Shown here: piece after piece, positions 6,389 to 20,275 of the stretch
How positions within the stretch are numbered: the first letter of the stretch is position 1
Layout: every line of letters begins with the position of its first letter
Origin: DATFEN01 sp035691285
GTDB lineage: Bacteria > Acidobacteriota > Vicinamibacteria > Fen-336
Reading direction: 5' to 3'
Assembly: GCA_035691285.1 (NCBI GenBank)
Contig: DASSJI010000040.1
Location: forward strand, 1-28,689
DNA: 28,689 nt
Notes under the pieces: model-generated
The model's input: the letters and a program-made list of their open reading frames with translations, nothing else
Told to the model about the DNA's origin: nothing
The model's database searches: none
Made by a program: the position numbers and the translations under genes

Positions 6389-9064
6389 TCAGCCCAGCCT
6401 GAACATCTCTTCCGCGGGACGCACCGGCCTGTCGAGCCACAGCGGCCGCCGCAAGCCTCCCGGACCGGGCGCCGCCCTGGCCATCGCCTTCCACTGACGG
6501 TAGACGTCCATCGAGCGCGCCGTGTCCACGTAGACGTCGCCGTAGCGGTCGTCCGGCCGCGCCTTCCCCACCACGACCTTCTGGTGCCAGCAGTGCATCC
6601 CGGAGACCGGATCGGGGTGGACGGCGAACGCCAGGTTCTGGTGCACGCCCGCGTCGCGCCACCAGATCCGCCGCGAGTCGGGATCGGCGCTGGCGAACGG
6701 GCCGGTGCCCTCCACCTGTCGCAGCAGGTAGCCGCTCTCCCCGCGCTTCTCGAGCTCGACCCGGGCCGTCGACCAGCGGCTGCCCTCGCCGTCGCGCAAA
6801 CGCCAGCGCCCGAGATGGTGGGAGCACGCGACGACCCCGGGCGCGATCGACTCGGTGACCCAGGCCCGGTTCACGAAGTAGCCGATCTCGGTGGTCACCC
6901 GCACCAGGTCCCCGGCCCCGAGCCCGAGCCGCTCGGCGTCCCGGGGAGCGATCCAGAGCGGGTTCCTGTGCGAGATCTCGTTCAGGTACTTGGCGTTTCC
7001 GCTGCGGGTGTGTATCAGCGTGGGCAGCCGGAAGGTCGGCACCAGCACCATCTCGCCCTTGGCCGCGTCGAGCCGGCTCCGATGGACGTGGCTCTCGACG
7101 TAGCCGGGCAGCGCCTCGCCCTCCCAGCCCCACTCCCGGAGCGTGCGCGACCAGATCTCCAGCTTCTTCGAGGGGGTCGGGAACTCCGTGGTGGGCTCTA
7201 GGCGCCTGGCCCGCTCCTCGTCCTCGATGAGGAACGCGCCGTGCCGGCTCATGTAGTCGAACGGCGCCAGCCCGTCCCGGGCGGCGGCCTCCTTCAGCCC
7301 CGGCACGGCGTTCTCGAAGATCCAGCGGTAGTACTCGCGCACCGTCAGCTTCTCGCCCGGCCGATACGGCGACTCGAAGAAGCGCCTGATGCCGAGGCCG
7401 CCGTCCGGGTCGATCCGCCAGCTCAGCTCGATCCAGAACTCGTCCTCCTCCCACACCTCGCCGGGGTTCGCCTGATAAGTGAACTCGAAGCTCTCCCCCA
7501 TCCGCTCCCGCGCGACGCGGAGCACGGGCTGCCGGAAGCTCACCCAGCGGCCAGACTGCGTCTCCTGGCTCTGGATGTCGTGGCGTTCGCCGCCCAGCCC
7601 CATGGGCAGCACGAAGTCGGCGAAGACCGCGGTCTCGTTCCAGGTGGGCGTCAGCGCGGCGTGGAGCCCGACGCGGCTCTCGTCCCGCAGCACCTCCATC
7701 CACGTCATGCCGTCCGGGTTCGTCCACACCGGGTTGTAGACGCGTGTGAAGTACACGTCGAGGCGGCCGCGATCCTCCTTCAGGAAGTGCGGCAGCAGGA
7801 AGGACATCTCGTAGTGGCTCAGCGGCCATTCCCGCGGGAAGAGCAGCTCGTTCCACTCCGTCTGCCCGGGAGGCTCCTCCCAGAACACCGGCTTGTACTT
7901 GTTCCACGCGTGGGGCGCGGTCCCGCCTGGCGTCCCGAAGCTCCCGGTCAGCACCGTGAGCAGCTGCAGGGCGCGGGCCACCTGCCAGCCGCCGAGGTTG
8001 CCGCTCGCCGTGCCGCGCCAGACATGCGAGGCGAACGCGCCTCTCGCCCGGCCGATGAGCCTCGCCACCTCCACGATGCGCTCCCGCGGCACTCCGCTCT
8101 CGGCCTCGGCGAAGGCCGGCGTGAACGCGCGGTAGTGCTGGCGGATCGCCTCGACGAAGCGCCGGAAGCCCTGCTCCTCTCCCGGATGGCGGTCCTCCAG
8201 GTACTGCGCCCAGTTCGTCCAGCGCTCGACGAAGTCGAGGTCGGCCAGGCCCTCCTCGAGGATCACGCTCGCCATGGCGAGGAGCACGGCCGCCTCGCTG
8301 CCGGGGTAGGTGGGCAGCCAGAAGTCCGCCATCGAGGCGGTGTTCGACAGGCGCGGGTCCATCACCGCCAGCTTGGCGCCGGCGAGCTTGCCCTCGACGA
8401 TCCGCTGGGCGTGCGGGTTGAAGTAGTGGCCCGACTCCAGGTGCGACGAGAGGAGCAGGATGAAGCGCGCCCGCGCGTGGTCGGGGCTCGGCCGGTCGAA
8501 GCCCGACCACAGGGCATAGCCGAGGCGCGCGGAGGCGGAGCACACGTTGGTGTGGGAGTTGTGGCCGTCGATGCCCCAGGCCTTCAGGACGCGGTCCATC
8601 GTGCGCTCGTGGCCCGGCCGTCCCACGTGGTACATGACCTCGTTCCGGCGTCCCTCGAGGAAGGCCTTCCGGATGCGCCCGCCGATCTCGTCGAGCACGC
8701 GGCTCCAGGACACGCGCTCCCACTTCCCCTCGCCGCGCTTCCCGGCGCGCCGCAGCGGATGGAGGATCCGCTCGGGGTCGTTCACCTGGTTGATGCTGGC
8801 CGGGCCCTTGGCGCAGTTCCGGCCGCGCGAGGCCGGATGGAGGGGGTTGCCCTCGAACTTCCGCACCTTCTTCGTGTCCTTGTCGATCCAGGCCAGCAGT
8901 CCGCAGGCGGCCTCGCAGTTGAAGCAGATCGTCGGGACGAGCATGTAGCGCCGCTCGACCCGTCGGGGCCACTGCCGGGCGTCCCACTCCCGCCAGTCGT
9001 CCCAGCGCTCGCGCGGCGGGCACGCCGCGAGCGACGACCCGTGTCCGACGCGCTCGACCGTCAT
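6389..9064 (-). CDS. Molybdopterin oxidoreductase catalytic subunit (DMSO-reductase superfamily, PsrA/PhsA/SoeA-like)
   Basis: An 891-residue catalytic subunit carrying bis-molybdopterin guanine dinucleotide and one [4Fe-4S] cluster. The cluster motif is Cys47-x2-Cys50-x3-Cys54-x29-Cys84, followed by Lys86. The likely Mo ligand is Cys175 (TNVCSASARLG), as in nitrate, polysulfide and formate enzymes of this superfamily. The C-terminal molydopterin-dinucleotide-binding domain lies at about residues 690-800 (LVPTFRLPTLIHTRSG, HRNPLWIAPRDAERLGL). No twin-arginine signal is visible at the N-terminus, which begins MTVERVGHGSS, so the enzyme is probably cytoplasmic, as in SoeABC sulfite dehydrogenase. 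The partner ferredoxin/NrfD gene lies directly upstream with a 13-bp gap. Substrate cannot be read from sequence; sulfur oxyanions, polysulfide or formate are possible. It is probably an electron path to or from the quinone pool. Confidence 0.9.
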   Translation of the reverse strand: MTVERVGHGSSLAACPPRERWDDWREWDARQWPRRVERRYMLVPTICFNCEAACGLLAWIDKDTKKVRKFEGNPLHPASRGRNCAKGPASINQVNDPERILHPLRRAGKRGEGKWERVSWSRVLDEIGGRIRKAFLEGRRNEVMYHVGRPGHERTMDRVLKAWGIDGHNSHTNVCSASARLGYALWSGFDRPSPDHARARFILLLSSHLESGHYFNPHAQRIVEGKLAGAKLAVMDPRLSNTASMADFWLPTYPGSEAAVLLAMASVILEEGLADLDFVERWTNWAQYLEDRHPGEEQGFRRFVEAIRQHYRAFTPAFAEAESGVPRERIVEVARLIGRARGAFASHVWRGTASGNLGGWQVARALQLLTVLTGSFGTPGGTAPHAWNKYKPVFWEEPPGQTEWNELLFPREWPLSHYEMSFLLPHFLKEDRGRLDVYFTRVYNPVWTNPDGMTWMEVLRDESRVGLHAALTPTWNETAVFADFVLPMGLGGERHDIQSQETQSGRWVSFRQPVLRVARERMGESFEFTYQANPGEVWEEDEFWIELSWRIDPDGGLGIRRFFESPYRPGEKLTVREYYRWIFENAVPGLKEAAARDGLAPFDYMSRHGAFLIEDEERARRLEPTTEFPTPSKKLEIWSRTLREWGWEGEALPGYVESHVHRSRLDAAKGEMVLVPTFRLPTLIHTRSGNAKYLNEISHRNPLWIAPRDAERLGLGAGDLVRVTTEIGYFVNRAWVTESIAPGVVACSHHLGRWRLRDGEGSRWSTARVELEKRGESGYLLRQVEGTGPFASADPDSRRIWWRDAGVHQNLAFAVHPDPVSGMHCWHQKVVVGKARPDDRYGDVYVDTARSMDVYRQWKAMARAAPGPGGLRRPLWLDRPVRPAEEMFRLG

Positions 9065-9077
9065 CGTGCCGCCGTCG

Positions 9078-10523
9078 TCATGCGTTCGGGATGCGCTGGG
9101 GCGCCTGCACGTACAGATGCTCCCACACTACGAGCCCCGCCAGGGCGAGGCTGGCCGCGGCACCCGAGGCGCTCGGCGCGGACCAGAGCAGGGCGAGGGG
9201 CAGAAGGTGTCCGAGCGCGAGCACGCCGGTCGTGAAGCGGGGATCGGCCTGGATCAGGTGCGCGGCCCGGCGGGCGTCCTCCGTCGCATGGCGCCCGAAG
9301 ACCTCGCCCGCGACGAGCAGGCCGTGGATGGGCAGCAGCCACAGCAGCCATCCGGGTGCGAACAGGCACGCCCCCGCGAGCAACGCCTGGACCGCGAGCT
9401 GGGGCCCGAGCAGCGGGGACTGCCACAGGTCCCGCCCCTTCGCCTGCCCGAACAGGAACGCGGTGTACACGGCCGTGAGGGCGGCCGCGATCAGGGTGAC
9501 GGCGCTCAGAAACGTCGGGGCCGGCCGGCCCAGCAGGCCCAGGGCGACGTGCACCGAGAGCAGGAGGCCGTACGCGCCGATCACGTAGGCGCCGCGTACG
9601 AGCCAGCTCCGCCACTGCGGCTTCGTCAGGGTCCACAGGAAACGCCGGGGCTGGCGCAGGTCCAGTACCAGGAGCAGGCCGGTGACCGCGAGGAACACCA
9701 TGGCCACCAGCGACGCCCCTGGCCGGAGAGCGTGACTCACGGGATCCGCGAGCGCCAGGAGCGCCGGCACGAGGAAGGCGCCGGAGGCCACCGACTTCGT
9801 CCAGAGGTACGCCGAGACCCTCCAGCCCCAGGAGTTGCGATGCTGCTCCTTCACGCCGTAAGTGCGGCGCGGCGCGCCGGCGTCCTCAGTGAGCGGCATC
9901 TCCTTGAGCGCCGCGAGCTGGGGCGCCTGCGACCACATGTAGTCGGAGGGCGGCGGCGCGGCGGCGGGAACGAGGGCGGAGGCGTCGGCCTCGATGTAGA
10001 AGACCTTGGGCCGGGTTCCCTTCTCCGGCTTGCGGACCTGCATCGGGACGCGGCTCACGAGCTGGACGAGGCGCGAGGCGCCGTCGTCCAGGTCGCCAGC
10101 CACGATCGCCTGGGTCGGGCACACCGTGACGCAGGGCGGCTCCAGCCCGACCTCGACGCGGTGCGCGCAGTAGTTGCACTTCGCCGCCGTCTCGGTCTGG
10201 GGATCGATGTAGAGCGCGTCGTAGGGGCATCCCTGGAGGCATGCCTTGCAGCCGATGCAACGGCGGCCGTCGAAGTCCACGATCCCGTCCCGGCGCTCGA
10301 AGAGCGCCGCGGTCGGGCAGATCTCCACGCAGGGAGCGTCCTCGCAGTGGTTGCAGCGCGTGACGGTGAAGGTGCGGCGCGTCTCGGGGAAGGCGCCCTT
10401 CTCGACGTACTTCACCCACGTCCGCGCGACGCCCAGGGGCACTTCGTGCTCGGCCTTGCACGCAACCGAGCACGCGTGGCAGCCGATGCAGCGTCGGTTG
10501 TCGATGACGAAGGCGTAGTTCAA
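9078..10523 (-). CDS. Fused four-cluster ferredoxin / NrfD-type quinone-reactive membrane subunit
   Basis: A 481-residue fusion of the two partner subunits normally encoded separately (PsrB+PsrC, SoeB+SoeC). Residues 1-190 are a 4x[4Fe-4S] electron-transfer domain with 16 cysteines in four groups: 12/15/18/22, 57/60/65/69, 89/92/95/99 and 116/119/131/135. After a Pro/Ala-rich linker (about 205-215), residues about 255-475 contain some eight hydrophobic helices of the NrfD/PsrC quinol-binding family. The start is the TTG at 10523: an in-frame TAG lies five codons upstream, and the MNYAFVIDNRRCIGC opening fits the family. No signal peptide is seen, so the iron-sulfur domain should face the cytoplasm. 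It is co-transcribed with the molybdoenzyme and would anchor it and pass electrons to or from the quinone pool. Confidence 0.9.
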   Translation of the reverse strand: MNYAFVIDNRRCIGCHACSVACKAEHEVPLGVARTWVKYVEKGAFPETRRTFTVTRCNHCEDAPCVEICPTAALFERRDGIVDFDGRRCIGCKACLQGCPYDALYIDPQTETAAKCNYCAHRVEVGLEPPCVTVCPTQAIVAGDLDDGASRLVQLVSRVPMQVRKPEKGTRPKVFYIEADASALVPAAAPPPSDYMWSQAPQLAALKEMPLTEDAGAPRRTYGVKEQHRNSWGWRVSAYLWTKSVASGAFLVPALLALADPVSHALRPGASLVAMVFLAVTGLLLVLDLRQPRRFLWTLTKPQWRSWLVRGAYVIGAYGLLLSVHVALGLLGRPAPTFLSAVTLIAAALTAVYTAFLFGQAKGRDLWQSPLLGPQLAVQALLAGACLFAPGWLLWLLPIHGLLVAGEVFGRHATEDARRAAHLIQADPRFTTGVLALGHLLPLALLWSAPSASGAAASLALAGLVVWEHLYVQAPQRIPNA

Positions 10524-10535
10524 ACGGGGCGGATT

Positions 10536-10791
10536 CTAGCGCCCTCCCCGGGCCGGAGCCACCTCCGCGAGCTGCCGCCACATGACCCGGTGCATCAGCG
10601 CCGCGAGCGCGGACCGGCGCCGCGGCAGGTTCTCGATGGGCAGCGCCTCCTGGATCGCCGCGCCAGAGGCTCGGCTCGCGCCGGTTGAAGGTCAGCCCGC
10701 AGGATCTGGCGCGTGTGGAGCGTCGGGGCGAAGCCGGCCCCGAGGCCGGCCTCCCGGAGCAGAGAGCGGGCGCGCTCCCGGATGCCGCGCG
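10536..10791 (-). pseudogene. Possible gene remnant with a frameshift, unknown family
   Basis: The stretch between the cupredoxin stop and the ferredoxin/NrfD gene has no intact gene but has coding-like segments in two frames. Directly after the cupredoxin stop one frame reads ARGIRERARSLLREAGLGAG and continues to about 10660. Another frame, ending in TAG at 10536, reads AIQEALPIENLPRRRSALAA and then LMHRVMWRQLAEVAPARGGR. They would join with a single frameshift near 10650. No plausible start codon opens the first segment. I do not recognise the protein. It may be the decayed 3' end of a lost gene, or chance open frame in GC-rich DNA. Confidence 0.3.
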
Positions 10792-11118
10792 CTACTCGGC
10801 CACGACCAGGCGTCCCCGCAGCTTCGGGTTGTCGGGCTCCAGGCAGCAGTAGTAGGGGAACTCGCCGGCCTTTTCCGGCGTGAGGTCGAACGTCGTCGCC
10901 TTTCCTGGCCGGATGCGCTTCTCGATGCGCAGGGCGTTCACCGCGAAGCAGTGCTCCTCGTCCGAGGTCTTCAGGCTGACCCGGGTCGTCTCGCCCTTCC
11001 TCAGGCGCAGCGTCGCCGGCCGGTAGCCCTCCTTGGAGGCCGTGATCTCGAGCGCCTCCTGCGCGGACGCGTGCACGCCGAGCAGGGGGAGGAGAGCGAG
11101 GAGCAGGCGGCGTGGCAC
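10792..11118 (-). CDS. Small exported cupredoxin-like protein
   Basis: A 108-residue protein with an N-terminal signal peptide (PRRLLLALLPLLGVHASA, probable cleavage after Ala19) and one cupredoxin beta-barrel similar to the C-terminal domain of cytochrome oxidase subunit II: KEGYRPATLRLRKGE, then His56 in DEEHCFAV, then GEFPYYCCLEPDNP near the end. Start GTG 11118 is chosen because it opens the signal peptide. His56 and Cys91/Cys92 are candidate metal ligands, but the His and Met that normally follow the Cys are replaced by Asn97-Pro-Lys-Leu100, so copper binding may be altered or lost. It lies 56 bp downstream of pnp on the same strand and upstream of the redox complex; it may be an electron carrier or copper-handling protein. 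Confidence 0.75.
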   Translation of the reverse strand: MPRRLLLALLPLLGVHASAQEALEITASKEGYRPATLRLRKGETTRVSLKTSDEEHCFAVNALRIEKRIRPGKATTFDLTPEKAGEFPYYCCLEPDNPKLRGRLVVAE

Positions 11119-11174
11119 CGGACCATTATCGGTCAGCCCGGCCTCACGCCGACCTGGATCCAGCCCCCTGGCGG

Positions 11175-13418
<2,244 letters not shown>

Positions 13419-13437
13419 TGTCATGTCTCCGCTACCT

Positions 13438-13459
13438 TCGGGCTCTTGTCCGGGCCCGA
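13438..13459 (-). promoter_or_regulatory. Stem-loop in the pnp leader
   Basis: TCGGGC and GCCCGA form a 6-bp stem with a 10-base loop, about 13 bp upstream of the pnp ribosome site. In enterobacteria a leader hairpin near pnp is cut by RNase III during autoregulation; here that role is only an analogy. The rest of the 13425-13637 gap between pnp and rpsO shows no gene and no convincing terminator. Confidence 0.25.
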
Positions 13460-13637
13460 GTCGGAAGATCGCGGCATCGGCCTGCGTCCGGCGCGTTCGC
13501 GTCCGCAGCAGAAGAAAGAGGGCGAATGAGTGCTGATGGCAGACGCTCCCGCCCCGGCCTCAGGCATTCGACGTGCCCGCGATCACTTGTTCCTACGTCT
13601 TCTGGAGGTGTCCGTGGCCGCCTCTCGGGGAGGGGCC

Positions 13638-13907
13638 CTACTTGCGGATGCCGAGCTTGTCGATGAGGCCGCGGTACCGCTTCAGGTCCTTCGTCTTCAG
13701 ATAGTCCAGCAGGCGCCGGCGCTGTCCGACCAGCATCATGAGCCCGCGCCTGGAATGATGGTCCTTGGCGTGGGTCTTGAAATGCTCGGTGAGATAGTTG
13801 ATGCGCTCGCTGAGGATGGCGATCTGGACCTCGGGTGACCCGGTGTCCTTGGAGTGGGTACGGAACCCACTGATGACGTCCGTCTTCCGCTCCTTGGTGA
13901 GAGTCAC
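13638..13907 (-). CDS. rpsO: 30S ribosomal protein S15
   Basis: An 89-residue S15, the standard length. It binds the central domain of 16S rRNA early in 30S assembly. Conserved family features include GSPEVQIAILSERI, the LTEHFKTHAKDHHSRRGL stretch and the C-terminal LLDYLKTKDLKRY. Start is GTG 13907 with GGAGG 9 bp upstream. It has its own probable promoter in the 72-bp gap after truB and lies upstream of pnp, the classical rpsO-pnp order. Confidence 0.97.
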   Translation of the reverse strand: MTLTKERKTDVISGFRTHSKDTGSPEVQIAILSERINYLTEHFKTHAKDHHSRRGLMMLVGQRRRLLDYLKTKDLKRYRGLIDKLGIRK

Positions 13908-13945
13908 CCGACTTTACCTCCGCTTTCCTTTCTCAACAAAGGGTG

Positions 13946-13975
13946 ACTCTACCACGAAGCCCGATTCCCTGTAAA
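13946..13975 (-). promoter_or_regulatory. Probable sigma-70 promoter of rpsO-pnp
   Basis: On the minus strand, -35 TTTACA (13970-13975) and -10 TAGAGT (13946-13951) are separated by 18 bp, in the 72-bp, locally AT-richer gap between truB and rpsO. Transcription would begin near 13939, giving a leader of about 30 bases that contains the GGAGG site. Confidence 0.5.
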
Positions 13976-13979
13976 CCGT

Positions 13980-14855
13980 TCAGTCTACGAGGACGAGGTG
14001 CGGGTGCAGGGAATCGCCCGCGGGTGTTGCGAGCGCCAGCAGGGCGCCGTCCTCGCCCAGCACCCGGTAGCGCTCGCCGGCGGCCCAGTCGCGGCCCTCG
14101 AGGAGCGCCGCGCGCACGAGATCGCGGCCATGGCGAATCGCGGCGCGGCCCTCGTCGCCGACCCGAACCGCCGGCAACCCGGGCAGCAAGTCCTTGAGGG
14201 GCAGCAGCTTGGAGCGCAGCGCCGGCTCCGAGAGGAGGTCGTCCCAGCTCGCGGCCGACGCGAGGCCGAACCCGCCGCTCTCGGTCCGCCGGAGCCCCTC
14301 CAGGTGCCCGCCTGTGCCAAGAGACTCTCCGATGTCGCGTGCCAGGCCGCGGACGTAGGTTCCAGCGGAGCAGCGGACGCGCAGGTCGATCACGTCGCCA
14401 TCGATCCCGCGCGGTTCGATCGAGAAGACGGTCACCCGCGCGGGCTTGCGTTCCACGGCGGCCCCCTGCCGCGCGAGCGCATAGAGCCTCCTTCCGGCAA
14501 CGCGCTTCGCGGAATAGGCCGGCGGCACTTGGTCGAGCTCGCCGACGAAGCGCCGGCAAGCGGCCGCGACGGCCTCCGGCGAGGCGGTCACGGGACGGAC
14601 CGGGCCGAGAGGCTCCCCGGTCCGATCGTCGGTCGTCGTGGCGAACCCGAGGCGCACCCTCGCCTCGTACACCTTCACGCCCCCGCCGAGGAAGGGCGCG
14701 AGACGCGTGGCCTTGCCCACGCAGACCGGCAGCACACCGGTCGCGAAGGGATCCAGGGTTCCCGTGTGCCCGACGCGGCGCAGGCCCAGGGTGCGGCGGA
14801 CGCGGTCGACGACGTCGTGGGACGTCGGCCCCTCGGGCTTGTCCACGACCAGCAC
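13980..14855 (-). CDS. truB: tRNA pseudouridine(55) synthase
   Basis: Makes pseudouridine 55 in the T-loop of elongator tRNAs. The N-terminus VLVVDKPEGPTSHDVVDRVR and the catalytic motif GHTGTLDPFATGVLP (Asp35 from the GTG start) identify it; SAGTYVRGLARDIGE is the second conserved block, and a short C-terminal PUA-like domain ends LHPHLVLVD. 291 residues from GTG 14855. That GTG has no ribosome site. An upstream in-frame CTG at 14873 overlaps the rbfA stop as CTGA and sits 7 bp after GGAGG, so the true start may be CTG, adding MTAADG. Last gene of the rimP-nusA-infB operon. Confidence 0.95.
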   Translation of the reverse strand: MLVVDKPEGPTSHDVVDRVRRTLGLRRVGHTGTLDPFATGVLPVCVGKATRLAPFLGGGVKVYEARVRLGFATTTDDRTGEPLGPVRPVTASPEAVAAACRRFVGELDQVPPAYSAKRVAGRRLYALARQGAAVERKPARVTVFSIEPRGIDGDVIDLRVRCSAGTYVRGLARDIGESLGTGGHLEGLRRTESGGFGLASAASWDDLLSEPALRSKLLPLKDLLPGLPAVRVGDEGRAAIRHGRDLVRAALLEGRDWAAGERYRVLGEDGALLALATPAGDSLHPHLVLVD

Positions 14856-14869
14856 GCCGTCCGCGGCCG

Positions 14870-15235
14870 TCAGTCCTCGCCCTCCTCGCGGCTTCCGGAG
14901 CGGACCTCGTCGAGGAGCCGCGCCACGCGATCGGTCGCGTCCACGCCCTTGTCGTAGACGAACTGGATCTCGGGCAGGACGCGCATCCGGACCCGGCGTC
15001 CGACCTCGCGCCGCACGAAACCCTGTGCCTGCTTGAGACCGGCCAGGCTCTCGCGGCGCTGCTTCTCGTCGCCCAGGACGCTGACGAACGCCTTCGCGTG
15101 TCCGAGATCGGCGGAGACCTCGACTCGGGTCACGGTGACGAAGCCGATGCGCGGGTCCTTGAGGCTGCGGGACACGATCTGGGCGATCTCGTCGCGCAGC
15201 TCGCCCGCGACGCGCTCGCGGCGGTGGCCGCTCAC
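14870..15235 (-). CDS. rbfA: 30S ribosome-binding factor A
   Basis: A 121-residue KH-like protein that binds immature 30S subunits and helps 16S rRNA 5'-end maturation. Family features: RRERVAGELRDEIAQIVSRS at the N-terminus, LKDPRIGFVTVTRVEVSADL, AKAFVSVLGD, and MRVLPEIQFVYDKGVD near the end. Start GTG 15235 overlaps the upstream DUF503 stop (GTGA), giving the usual length and ruling out longer in-frame readings through that gene. The C-terminal REEGED is acidic. Confidence 0.95.
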   Translation of the reverse strand: MSGHRRERVAGELRDEIAQIVSRSLKDPRIGFVTVTRVEVSADLGHAKAFVSVLGDEKQRRESLAGLKQAQGFVRREVGRRVRMRVLPEIQFVYDKGVDATDRVARLLDEVRSGSREEGED

Positions 15236-15513
15236 AGCATCTCCACGTGGGAGTCGACGAGGAGGACGTTCCGGGCGTGGCCGGCCTCCCCCGCCACGCT
15301 GTCGAGGGTCGATTCCAGATGCGCGTGGTCGGTGTTGACCGACACCACGGCGAGGCGCGAGCGCTGCCACAGGTCCTGGTGCTCGACCTCGGCAACGGAG
15401 ACGTTGAAGCGATGCCGGATGCGTTCTTCCAGGCTGCGCAGGGCCTGGCGCTTGTCCTTGAGGGAGCGCGCGCCCGGAAAATGCAGCTCGAGCATCAGCA
15501 GGCCGACGACCAC
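15232..15513 (-). CDS. ylxP: DUF503 / YlxP-like protein
   Basis: A 93-residue member of DUF503 (YlxP), a small protein nearly always encoded between infB and rbfA; it has been linked to ribosome assembly and its exact role is unsettled. Recognised by VVGLLMLELHFPGARSLKDK at the N-terminus, the RHRFNVSVAEVEHQDLWQRS middle and SVNTDHAHLESTLD. Start GTG 15513 has GAGGG about 12 bp upstream. It lies 36 bp after infB and overlaps rbfA by 4 bp. Confidence 0.92.
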   Translation of the reverse strand: MVVGLLMLELHFPGARSLKDKRQALRSLEERIRHRFNVSVAEVEHQDLWQRSRLAVVSVNTDHAHLESTLDSVAGEAGHARNVLLVDSHVEML

Positions 15514-15549
15514 GGCGGGCAGTTTACCCTCGCGGGCCGGCCGCCGCGA

Positions 15550-19726
<4,177 letters not shown>

Positions 19727-19738
19727 TTCTCCCCTGAG

Positions 19739-20206
19739 CTAGAGCTCAACCTCGAGGCGGCCGTGGGCGATCTTCCCGTGCGGCACGCGGCAGACCTTCC
19801 CGCCTTCCTTCTCGAGGACGATCTCGATCACGCCCCCGTCGGCCGAGACGAGGCGACCCGTCCAGTGGCGGCGACCCTCCACGGGCTCGTAGCTCGAGAG
19901 CTTGGCGAGCCGGCCCGCGAAGCGCCTGTAGTCCGCTTCCGACTTGAGGGGGCGGTCCAGGCCCGGCGAGCTGACCTCGAGGGTGTAGGAGGACCCGATC
20001 GGATCCTCCACGTCCAGGATCGCGCTCACCTCTTCCGAGGCCGACTGGAGGTCGTCGAGGCCGATGCCGCCGGGCTTGTCCATGTAGAGACGCACGAGCA
20101 GCCCGCCGGGCTGGCGCTTCAGCTCGACGTCCACGAGCTCGAGGCCCCTGCCGGCCGCGACGCGTTCGGCCACGGACCGGATGCCGTCGGATCCAGCCTG
20201 CTTCAG
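19739..20206 (-). CDS. rimP: Ribosome maturation factor RimP
   Basis: Needed for 30S subunit maturation. Recognised by GLELVDVELKRQPGGLLVRL, YMDKPGGIGLDDLQSASEEV, ILDVEDPI and YTLEVSSPGLDRPL, then a C-terminal SH3-like domain. The start is uncertain. The longest frame opens at GTG 20275, but that lies upstream of the predicted transcription start, and the leader terminator lies inside it, so I reject it. No ATG is available in frame. CTG 20206 gives 155 residues and a normal-length first helix; GTG 20173 gives 144 and would cut into that helix. I list CTG 20206 with GTG 20173 as the alternative. Confidence 0.9.
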   Translation of the reverse strand: MKQAGSDGIRSVAERVAAGRGLELVDVELKRQPGGLLVRLYMDKPGGIGLDDLQSASEEVSAILDVEDPIGSSYTLEVSSPGLDRPLKSEADYRRFAGRLAKLSSYEPVEGRRHWTGRLVSADGGVIEIVLEKEGGKVCRVPHGKIAHGRLEVEL

Positions 20207-20221
20207 GTCCTCATACCCCCC

Positions 20222-20248
20222 AAAAAAAAGAGTGGGACGAGCCCACTC
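20222..20248 (-). terminator. Intrinsic terminator in the rimP leader (probable attenuator)
   Basis: On the minus strand GAGTGGG-CTCGT-CCCACTC forms a perfect 7-bp stem, directly followed by eight T, a textbook intrinsic terminator. It lies downstream of the predicted rimP promoter and upstream of the rimP start, so it would stop transcription before the rimP-nusA-infB operon unless relieved. An upstream CCAACTC (20262-20268) can pair at 6 of 7 positions with its 5' arm GAGTGGG, a candidate antiterminator. Attenuators before rimP are known in other bacteria. It could also serve as the rimO terminator for read-through from upstream. Confidence 0.8.
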
Positions 20249-20275
20249 CGGTGTCCATCCCGAGTTGGAACGCAC

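Noticed and set aside
5847..9023. 1058-codon minus-strand frame overlapping the molybdoenzyme
   Set aside because: Runs in a different frame across a real 891-residue gene, with arginine-rich text lacking any motif.
20207..20275. N-terminal extension of RimP from GTG 20275
   Set aside because: It would be translated through the leader terminator and starts upstream of the probable transcription start; its text (NSGWTPEWARPTLFFGG) has no family counterpart.
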